DNA from: Stentor roeselii
Taxonomy: Eukaryota > Ciliophora > Heterotrichea > Heterotrichida > Stentoridae
DNA length: 64,000 bases
NCBI GenBank assembly: GCA_006503475.1
Contig: RSEH01000138.1
Location: 1-64,000 of the forward strand
Direction: 5' to 3'
Positions 57,023-64,000 of this stretch are shown in pieces (the stretch's first letter is position 1; each line of letters starts with the position of its first letter). Made by a program: the position numbers and the translations under genes. The notes beneath the pieces are model-generated. The model was not told the DNA's origin and did no database searches. It worked only from the letters and a program-made list of their open reading frames with translations.

Positions 57023-57577
57023 TTAATTCGTTGTGAATCGCGTCTGAGGAATGAAAATCGCTTTTTTTGAAGACGTTCGACGAGTCCCGATTGTTTCTGG
57101 CTTTGTTGATGGTTTGAAAATTTTGTAACTTTCGTTTAAGTCCCAGTTTTTGAAGATTTCTCGAGAGTTTTGCCTTGGTTTCTTGAAATTTAAGAATTTT
57201 CGTGTTTTTTTACGAAGTCTTATCATTGAAAGGTTTGGAATTAAATTCCTTTTTTTTGAGGTGGAAGTTTTTTTTGATGTTTGATTAGGTTTCACATTCT
57301 CGGGAGAGGTAAATAATGGGTTTGGGTGAAGGAATGTTGGCGATTTTGATAATTTTGAAGAGATTTGCTTGGAAATTGAATCTGAGAAAATGGATTTTGA
57401 AAAACTTGAAGTGCTTTGAGTCGCTGATGGAGAATAGGTTGGGGATTTACTTGATGTCAGAGGCTTTGATGGTCTTAAGTCGTTACTGGACTTTTTAGAT
57501 ACTTTTTGAGTGAATGGAATGGAAAATGTCTTGATTCGCAGAAGTGTTTTCTGGGAATTGGATATGGTTCTCAACAT
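57023..57577 (-). CDS. Unknown Ser/Lys-rich protein
   Basis: The 184-residue product is basic, Ser/Thr/Pro-rich and without a predicted fold. No family is recognised. It resembles other small basic unknowns here (for example the 138-residue protein at 48182) in composition only. Its 3' end is 15 bases from that of the SKP1-like gene, in convergent orientation. Confidence 0.5.
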   Translation of the reverse strand: MLRTISNSQKTLLRIKTFSIPFTQKVSKKSSNDLRPSKPLTSSKSPTYSPSATQSTSSFSKSIFSDSISKQISSKLSKSPTFLHPNPLFTSPENVKPNQTSKKTSTSKKRNLIPNLSMIRLRKKTRKFLNFKKPRQNSREIFKNWDLNESYKIFKPSTKPETIGTRRTSSKKAIFIPQTRFTTN

Positions 57578-57859
57578 GATTATTTATAACCATGATTTTT
57601 TAGTGTTAGGTTGATGGAATATTTAAATTTTAGAATTTGTTTCGAAGTAAAATAGAAAGATTTGGATTAGGAATCGTTTTTAAAGAGAAAAGAGAATTTT
57701 TAAGATTTTCTGAAGATTTTCAGTTTTCTTGGATTTTCCATATTTTAAATGTTAATGAAGAATAGTTTAGATTGAGAAATGAAGTTGAAGTGTTTGAGAT
57801 TCTTGAACATTTTTATGAAATAGGCTTTATTGGATCTTAGGAATTTTTTAAGTTTAAAT

Positions 57860-59728
57860 ATGCTTTTTGTCGTGCGTCGATCTAATCAACTCTTTCGATT
57901 CAGCAGTTTTCGGTCTTTTTCACTTAATTCAAGTAATCATCTTTTTGATCTAGGAATGAATCTTCTGAAAAACCCTTCTACTCATTCAAACGCGATTAAA
58001 ACTTTCACCTTATTGCAAGAAGAAGTAAGAATAAACCCTTCAACCGATTTGATTAACTCGATGCTGTTAGTCTCAATTCATCTTCATGATCATTCATATA
58101 AAAAGCATAGTCAGGAATTTTTATCAGAGGCTCTTTATTCCTTAGCCCTAACACCGAAGACACTAGACTTTTTTCTTGAAGCCAACTTTCAAGATAAGCT
58201 TCAGGAGGCTCTTCAATTATCCAGTGACGTTCTTACATCCTTTATTATTGAGACCTGCTTGAGAGATCTTCCTTTAACAAAGGAATTTATTCATTTGAAT
58301 GCCCTTTTGTTGTGTGAAGCTGCAGTTCTACAGTCAAAATGTTTAAACTTCAAGAGATGTGAGGAAATTTTAGAGAAAGTCAAAGAGATTAATGAATTTT
58401 TTGATTTTTTAAGTTTCTCAGCGATCTGGATTACTTTAACCGAAGGAAAAGTCTTGAAACTCAAAAAGAATTATGAAGAGTCAATAAATCTCTACTCAAA
58501 GGCTCAACATACGTTCTTCTTAAAGACTTTCGATGAAGAAATCGAAAGTTTTAAAGAAAATGAAAATTTTAGAAAAATTGATTATGCAGTTTTTGCCAAG
58601 TTGCATCTAAATTTGATGGAAGTTTATTTGGAAAAAGGTGAACATCAAAAAGCAAGTCAAATTGCGATAAAATTATTCAAACGTTTAGAGAATATTGGAA
58701 ATTTACAATTAACTCTAAAAATTGCAAGCGCAACTTTAAAGAAATTGCTTGGAACTAATTTCATTCATGATTTTTTCTTGATAGTTTTAAATTTTTGTGA
58801 AAAGAATTCGGTTAAAAATGAATTTTCTTGTTTTCTATACAAAATTGGTATTGACTTAAGTGAAAAAAACAATGATTTAGAGAGCTGTATGAAATATATT
58901 CAGAAAATAGTCGATATTTCTAAAGAAAAACAGTTTTATGATGAATTATTCGAAGCTTATGTCAGTGCTGCCTCACTTTATGTAGATTTTGATCACAAAA
59001 GACTTGAAGAAATCTTGAAACTCGCTGAATCAGTTCAATTAAATCATGATATTCAAGCAAATAAACTAAAATTTTATTTACTTTCATTTAAACTCCATGA
59101 GTCTAAAAACGAGCAAGAAACATCCTTAAAAATAATCGAAAAAATTCTAGATTACCCAGCTTTTTTTCAATCATCTCCAGAAATAATTCTAAAATTTTTA
59201 AGAATCTTCAACAATTCTTTAAAGTCTCATCATAAGTATCAAAAATTACAACAAATAATTATAAAAATCTTAGAATTTTTCAATAAAAAAGACGGATTTC
59301 ATAAGGAAAAATTAGAACTCTATGAAATTATCTCAGAAAATTTCCAAGATTTAAATGATTTGAAAAGTTCATCAAACTTTCTTGAAAAATCACTAAAAAT
59401 TTTTCATGACTTTGGCTTGAAAGATTCAGAAAAGTTGTTAAGTCTAACATTGAAGCTTGTTAACATTTTAGAATCTTTAGGTGAAATTTCAAAGTCAATT
59501 CAATTCATTTCTAGTTTTGAGAATTTCGAACCAAAGCCATGCCAGTCAGAAGACCTTGGAAATCTTTATCTGAAAGGCGGGATTTTCCAAATGCAGTTGA
59601 AAAATAAGTCAGAGTCGAAAAGATACTTAAAAAAAGCTCAGGATATTTTTGCTTCTCTTTGTCTTTTTGATGAGATGAAAGATGTTTTACGACTTTTACA
59701 GAACCTCGAAATGAATTTGCTTGATTAA
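57860..59728 (+). CDS. TPR-like helical protein, possibly mitochondrial
   Basis: The first ATG of the frame is at 57860, giving 622 residues. The N-terminal segment MLFVVRRSNQLFRFSSFRSF is basic, amphipathic and lacks acidic residues, as in mitochondrial targeting peptides. The remainder is helical with a TPR-like rhythm, for example NLMEVYLEKGEHQKASQIAI and LGNLYLKGGIFQMQLKNKSE. The codons between about 58300 and 59450 are unusually AT-rich. An adaptor or RNA-processing role is possible, but no family is named. Confidence 0.6.
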   Translation: MLFVVRRSNQLFRFSSFRSFSLNSSNHLFDLGMNLLKNPSTHSNAIKTFTLLQEEVRINPSTDLINSMLLVSIHLHDHSYKKHSQEFLSEALYSLALTPKTLDFFLEANFQDKLQEALQLSSDVLTSFIIETCLRDLPLTKEFIHLNALLLCEAAVLQSKCLNFKRCEEILEKVKEINEFFDFLSFSAIWITLTEGKVLKLKKNYEESINLYSKAQHTFFLKTFDEEIESFKENENFRKIDYAVFAKLHLNLMEVYLEKGEHQKASQIAIKLFKRLENIGNLQLTLKIASATLKKLLGTNFIHDFFLIVLNFCEKNSVKNEFSCFLYKIGIDLSEKNNDLESCMKYIQKIVDISKEKQFYDELFEAYVSAASLYVDFDHKRLEEILKLAESVQLNHDIQANKLKFYLLSFKLHESKNEQETSLKIIEKILDYPAFFQSSPEIILKFLRIFNNSLKSHHKYQKLQQIIIKILEFFNKKDGFHKEKLELYEIISENFQDLNDLKSSSNFLEKSLKIFHDFGLKDSEKLLSLTLKLVNILESLGEISKSIQFISSFENFEPKPCQSEDLGNLYLKGGIFQMQLKNKSESKRYLKKAQDIFASLCLFDEMKDVLRLLQNLEMNLLD

Positions 59729-59749
59729 GTATTAGTTAAAATACAATTT

Positions 59750-61789
59750 TTACATCATTGACTCTCCTCCCCCGCTTCTTTCTGAGTGGATCAAACTAAT
59801 GCTGATTGACGGGATGGGACTTTTCGCTTGGTTTGAGTTTATAAACATTGAGTCGTAGAGCAAGTGCCTTGTCACGTTTCTTTCGCTTTCTTCGCTGCTG
59901 TCTGCTGCACTTTTAGCTTCATCTACAAATCTTAGAACTCTCATAAAGTTCTCGCTTTGAAACTTGGCCTGATTCCCATACTCCTTCGATTTCCTTATCA
60001 AATACTTATTCCCCGAAAACACTTTTTCCCTTGGAGCCTTCGCTCCAAAAGTATTCAAAATTCCATACCTTTTAAAAACCTCCGCCTTTTCAGCCCTTTG
60101 TAATCTCCTGGGAGTATATTCAGTATTAACCCTTTTTTCCTTAGAATAGTATTTCTGAACATTAATAACAGGTTTACAAATAAAACTATTGCAATTCCTC
60201 GCAATATGTCCTAAACTTGCACACAAATAACAAGAAATCCCAATAAAAGCCAATCCATAACTCCTGATATTCCTCAAAGTACTTAAAAACTTATCCAAGT
60301 CCTTCGGCATTTTACTTAAAACCAAATCACAATCAAATCGACTAAGTGAGTAAAGTTCGCTAAAAGCTCCAGAAACCGCTTTAGTCGTTCTTTGTTGTTT
60401 AGTCCAAAAAGCAATTTCTCCAAAAGACTCTTCTTCATGAAGTTCATTAAAAATCGTTCTAGTTTTCTGGTGAATGATACTCACTCTGCCCGTACCAATG
60501 AAATAAAGTTCATCTGTCAACTCACCTTCATTGAAAATAATATCTGCAGGTCCAAAGACCCTTAATCGAAGTTTATACCCGAAGGCTCGTTTGCAGGGTG
60601 TTGAAAGGTCAGTGAAAAAGTTGACTGAATAGACGATATACCCTTTGCTGAATAGAAAAACCTGTTCTCGAAGAGGAGTTGAAAGGAGGTCGATGATATC
60701 CTCGTCTTGAACCAGTTGATTGCGATAGGTATTCATCAAGTACCTGATATACCCATTGACTTTGCATCTCACATGTTTCGGGACTTTATTCCTATCACAG
60801 TACTGCAAAAACAACGTCTTGACAGTCCGAAAATAAAGAGAAACTTTAGAAGAATTCGTGATGATCAGCTCTATCTGACCAATAAAGTACCCGAAAAACC
60901 CAGAAGTGAAAACCATGAAGAATAAAATAAGAAGACGTTCAATTGTTGACCTCACTACAAAGTCTCCATAACCGACAGATGTTAAAGTTTGCATCACTCT
61001 TTGAAAGATCAACAAGTAACGGTATGAACGGTCTTCACGCACGTCTGGCCAGTACAGGTAGTCAGAGTCGAGACTCAAACAGTAAAAAATGTTGAAAATA
61101 CAGTTCATCCAGTGCATCGGGATCACTATGCACAAGACTGATACACCGATTTTACTTATTGTGAAAAAAGAGGAATCTGTACTTAGGGCTTTTATTCTTG
61201 ATAGTCCTTCACGGGATTTTATTATTTTTAAGAGCTTTAAAACTAGGAGGAGACGAGGAAGGTCTTTTGGAAGGTTTAATGATTGTAAAGAGTCAGGCTC
61301 GCAAGGGGATAGGAATAGTTCGAATGGAAACATTGACAGAAAATCAATGAAAAACCAGTGTTTTAAGTACTTTTTTAATATTTTTACACGGTCTGAGATA
61401 ATTTTTCCTCTTTCATAGTAACTTGTGTTCAAGGAAACTAATACATCAAATAAGTAACACATTGAAATCGAGGTAAAAACACCGGCAGGAGGGTTGTAAA
61501 AATAAGAAATCGAAATTGGAATTGATATTGACAGATAAACAGTGCATAAAAATATCAGAAAATCCCAAAAAATCCTGGTTTTCGAATCAGGACTAAACAA
61601 AAAAATCTGATTTTTTTTTAGTCGATTTCCTGAAATTTCGTTGCCTGGGAAAAAAGTGTGTTTTTCTTCTGGAATCATTGAATCTCTTCTTGCTATTATT
61701 GATGACTCGGCAAATGTGAAGGTTCGGGTCTGGATTAGTTTAGGGTAAGCGTCTTGTGTGCACCAGGTTCTTATCATTTTTCTGGACAT
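59750..61789 (-). CDS. CNBD-type potassium channel with CCHC zinc knuckle
   Basis: The 679-residue product has six membrane segments (about 85-330) with a voltage-sensor-like S4 (LLLVLKLLKIIKSREGLSRI), the potassium filter TSVGYGDF, a C-linker, and a cyclic-nucleotide-binding domain (about 405-500; GPADIIFNEGELTDELYFIG, FGEIAFWTKQQRTTKAV). After it comes CYLCASLGHIARNC, an exact C-x2-C-x4-H-x4-C zinc knuckle (about 515-530). In the binding domain the phosphate-site motif (FGEIAF ... RTTKA) has no RTA/RS-type arginine context, so ligand binding is uncertain. It probably sets ciliary or cortical potassium conductance. Confidence 0.9.
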   Translation of the reverse strand: MSRKMIRTWCTQDAYPKLIQTRTFTFAESSIIARRDSMIPEEKHTFFPGNEISGNRLKKNQIFLFSPDSKTRIFWDFLIFLCTVYLSISIPISISYFYNPPAGVFTSISMCYLFDVLVSLNTSYYERGKIISDRVKILKKYLKHWFFIDFLSMFPFELFLSPCEPDSLQSLNLPKDLPRLLLVLKLLKIIKSREGLSRIKALSTDSSFFTISKIGVSVLCIVIPMHWMNCIFNIFYCLSLDSDYLYWPDVREDRSYRYLLIFQRVMQTLTSVGYGDFVVRSTIERLLILFFMVFTSGFFGYFIGQIELIITNSSKVSLYFRTVKTLFLQYCDRNKVPKHVRCKVNGYIRYLMNTYRNQLVQDEDIIDLLSTPLREQVFLFSKGYIVYSVNFFTDLSTPCKRAFGYKLRLRVFGPADIIFNEGELTDELYFIGTGRVSIIHQKTRTIFNELHEEESFGEIAFWTKQQRTTKAVSGAFSELYSLSRFDCDLVLSKMPKDLDKFLSTLRNIRSYGLAFIGISCYLCASLGHIARNCNSFICKPVINVQKYYSKEKRVNTEYTPRRLQRAEKAEVFKRYGILNTFGAKAPREKVFSGNKYLIRKSKEYGNQAKFQSENFMRVLRFVDEAKSAADSSEESERNVTRHLLYDSMFINSNQAKSPIPSISISLIHSERSGGGESMM

Positions 61790-61920
61790 TGATGTGTACC
61801 AGTTTCTTTTATAATTTCATGTTTCTAAAGCTTAATGATTAAGTTGTTTTGAGATGTTTTGAGGATTTTCTTGGAGATAGAGAAATTTAAGACTTGATTT
61901 AAAATTTAAATGAATTAAAA

Positions 61921-62685
61921 TTAAAAGTTGGAACGTTCAATCATTAAACTTTTTGGACGGCTGAGAGGAGCATCAACTTTCGGTCCAACTTTCATACTTT
62001 CTCTAACTTTATCACAAATCCTAGAGATTTTAATTTTTTGACTAGAAATAGTTTTCGCTAAATTTTCACTTTCTTCAATAAGTTTGAAGTAATCATCATC
62101 AGCCATGCTCGAATATCTTCTACCACTCTCAGAAACAATATTTTTCACAGGACTAGAAACCCTTGCAGTTTCAAGAACTTCATTCGTGAACTGCAAAAGA
62201 CCCAAAAACGGAAACTTAAAGTTTTCCGACTTAATCTGCAAAAAAAAGTCATTTTCTGTTCCAAAAACATCAAAAAAACTTTTCCTCATTCCAGAGCTTT
62301 CCTTGACTTTAGAAATGAAAGAGTTTGCAAGTTTCGTTATTTTTAAACTGGCGATATCAGAGTCAAGCAAAGGGTCTCTCAAAGACTGGCTGGCTTCTGC
62401 GAGTTTTTGATAGTTTTCCATCAATTCCCTTCTGAATTTTCATTACTTTTCTAATTCAAGGGTTCGAATACGTTTTTTGAGTTCTGAGATTTCTTTGGTT
62501 TTATCGGCAAGGTCTTGGTAGGGCAACTCGGGTCTTCCGGTGAAACTTGAAAGTTTTTCAGAGGTTTTTGAAAGGATTTCTCGAAGTTTGTGAATTGATG
62601 GAGTTGATCTCAGAGATGATTGATTTGCAGGCGCTGGGGATGAAGTGATTGAGGAATAGTCTGAAGAGAAATAACTTTCTTCCAT
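61921..62685 (-). CDS. Unknown Ser-rich helical protein
   Basis: A 15-nt intron (62432-62446) joins two frames into a 249-residue protein. The first exon is Ser-rich, then helical (KLREILSKTSEKLSSF), ending in a coiled coil (EISELKKRIRTLELEK); the second continues with QKLAEASQSLRDPLLD and a helical C-terminal part. No family is recognised. A cytoskeletal role would fit the build. The next gene on the strand starts 131 bases downstream. Confidence 0.65.
62432..62446 (-). other. 15-nt intron
   Basis: Minus strand GTAATGAAAATTCAG, phase 2, splitting an AAA codon. Its TAA stops the upstream frame; after removal the coiled coil continues in phase into the second exon. Confidence 0.88.
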
Positions 62686-63239
62686 GCTGAGTAAATTATT
62701 ATTACCGTTAAAAGATTTTTGTGAAAATCTTGAAAGTTCGAAGGTAGAGAGATTTTGTTTTGATGATTAGATGATATTTGTTTTAGTTCAAATGGATTAT
62801 GTCGAGTTTATTAGAAAAATCAGTTAAAGTGTAATGAATCACTGAAAGGTCAACTTATTAAGATTACTGAGAAAAATTTCACTGGTATCAACGCTCAAGA
62901 CCCTCTTGTTTGAAAAGTCACTTTCGGCTTTTCAATCAAGTTCAATGAGGTTTCGTACTTAATGTTCTTTTAAATAAGAAACTTAAACCATTCATCAACC
63001 TTCATCTGATAAACCTCATCTAATAATCTGTAATAATCTCAAAAACTTGCTTGAAATTGAATATCACAAGTCCTACAAGTCTCCAAATTAATTACTCTGC
63101 AGTCCTGTCAAAAATTGCATCACATTCCTCAACCTTAGAAAACCCATTCAAATATCAATCAAAATCAAAAAAATGATCATTAAATTCCTGAAACCGTAAA
63201 TGACACAAATCTTAATCAGTATTTAAAGTTTTATCAAAC
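62686..63239. other. Intergenic AT-rich DNA
   Basis: No gene is seen. From 62960 the + strand turns A/C/T-rich and G-poor, the signature of the 5' flank of a + strand gene, which suggests that a gene once started or still starts near 63240. Confidence 0.45.
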
Positions 63240-63900
63240 ATGTTTACATCTCCAGAGCTGCCGCCGATGAGAAGGTCTTTCATAAGTTATAAGTTTTCTC
63301 TTGCGCTTGATGTTTGCAGGACTTGACAAATAATAACTGGCCAATCACAATAGTGTCGGCGACGTTGGCAATGATTTTCGATTCGATTTTTTTAGTTCGA
63401 AGGGATCAGCTGGAAGTTCTCAGGTTTTGATGACGCTGCCTTAAGGGTGTTGAAGATGATTTTGACAGTAGAAATTTTTTCAGCTTCAGGAGGAGACCAG
63501 TGATCTGCCCTCAGTCCTGAATGAATCAGAATGTTTTCCGCTTTCCTTTGATTATTTCTTCTGCTTTCTTGTGTTAGTGTGCCAGTTTTTATTATCTTGT
63601 CTTATATGTTTATTTGGAGGGACTCTTATATTTACATTTGTTTGATGCGTCGGAAATTGAACTTCTTATTTTGTTTTAATCACTGAAGAGGCTAAGACTT
63701 CAGAAGAGATACCTTTTTCGGCTTACTGTTTGGAAACTGATGATTTAGAGAGAAAGTTTTACTGCTTCTGATAATGTTAGGTATCCAGGTGTTTCCTGAA
63801 GTTGGATCTGCTAATTTTAATGTTTTTGATAGACGCCCAGATTTCCAGGTTGCTTATAATTTGCTTATCGAAACTGTCTTTTATTAAGCCCTATGCCGAT
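63240..63900 (+). pseudogene. Coding-like stretches, degraded or unusually split gene
   Basis: The composition becomes gene-like and several + strand stretches read as protein (an ATG at 63240 in a C-rich leader; coding-like text at about 63396-63645, 63660-63760 and 63780-63890), but they lie in different frames with stops between them. A 16-nt GT...AG unit at 63468-63483 would join two of them. One stretch has a hydrophobic membrane-like segment. Either the gene is broken or it has several introns whose ends were not identified. No family is recognised. Confidence 0.35.
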
Positions 63901-64000
63901 AAATGATACTCAGATATTACAGAAAGATAATGTTTAAAATTTATTGATATTCAGTTAGCAACTCAGATTTAGTAAAATATTTACTTCGAAGAATGAGGTT

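Noticed and set aside
1-64000. A reassigned ciliate stop code (TGA as Trp, or TAA/TAG as Gln).
   Set aside because: All three stops end recognised genes at natural lengths, and in-frame stops inside genes are explained by 15-nt introns.
1-64000. CRISPR arrays, transposon ends, virus-like elements or toxin systems.
   Set aside because: No spaced repeats, terminal inverted repeats, reverse transcriptase, integrase, capsid or toxin motifs were recognised.

Overview
The window looks like macronuclear DNA of a heterotrich ciliate, most likely Stentor (S. coeruleus or a close relative). Three observations support this. TAA, TAG and TGA all end genes, so the code is standard. The genes are mostly single uninterrupted frames packed a few to a few hundred bases apart on both strands. 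Six genes are interrupted by introns of exactly 15 nt with GT...AG ends, and such tiny introns are the known hallmark of Stentor. The gene set is eukaryotic and rich in ciliary, calcium and kinase functions. No rRNA, tRNA, CRISPR array, telomere, transposon or virus-like element was recognised.

Layout. 1-9.3 kb: NatA subunit NAA15 joined without a gap to a very short ribophorin II-like gene, an ankyrin-type lipid-anchored protein, a small membrane protein, a membrane RING protein, a zinc-module/J-domain protein, a neutral sphingomyelinase-like phosphodiesterase and small unknown genes. 9.3-11.6 kb: a tubulin-type cytosolic carboxypeptidase. 11.6-16.5 kb: a gene-poor, AT-rich region with one secreted glucanase-like gene, some possible coding relics and a GC-richer 320-base block with several RNA-like stems. 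16.5-20.5 kb: a calcium-dependent kinase, a possible ciliary microtubule inner protein, a small membrane protein and a kelch protein. 21.3-26.7 kb: a four-domain voltage-gated calcium channel with an EEEE filter. 26.7-32.7 kb: a triple-PH protein, a twin-cysteine mitochondrial protein, an EF-hand-like protein, a METTL18-type methyltransferase and a RING E3.

32.7-34.7 kb is empty AT-rich DNA. 34.7-42.1 kb: two unknown proteins (one coiled-coil, one low-complexity), a Trl1-like RNA ligase-kinase and a DYRK kinase. 42.2-51.4 kb: an aspartic protease, an unknown helical protein, a cysteine-rich zinc protein, an unknown basic protein, UMP-CMP kinase, SF-assemblin and a double cathepsin X. 51.6-62.7 kb: an MIF4G protein, an arrestin-fold protein, an amidohydrolase-like probable pseudoenzyme, a SKP1-like protein, a possible mitochondrial TPR-like protein, a cyclic-nucleotide-binding-domain potassium channel with a zinc knuckle, and two unknowns. 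62.7-64 kb: no clear gene, but coding-like stretches near the end.

There is no operon-like functional grouping. Several products fit the biology of a large contractile ciliate: the calcium channel, calcium-dependent kinase, potassium channel, tubulin carboxypeptidase, SF-assemblin and possible inner-microtubule protein all act in or near cilia and the cortex. The most notable features are the extreme compactness (0, 5 and 12 nt between neighbouring genes; interlocked convergent stop codons), a candidate structured RNA, and several unusual domain architectures. All family names come from reading motifs by eye; no database search was run.
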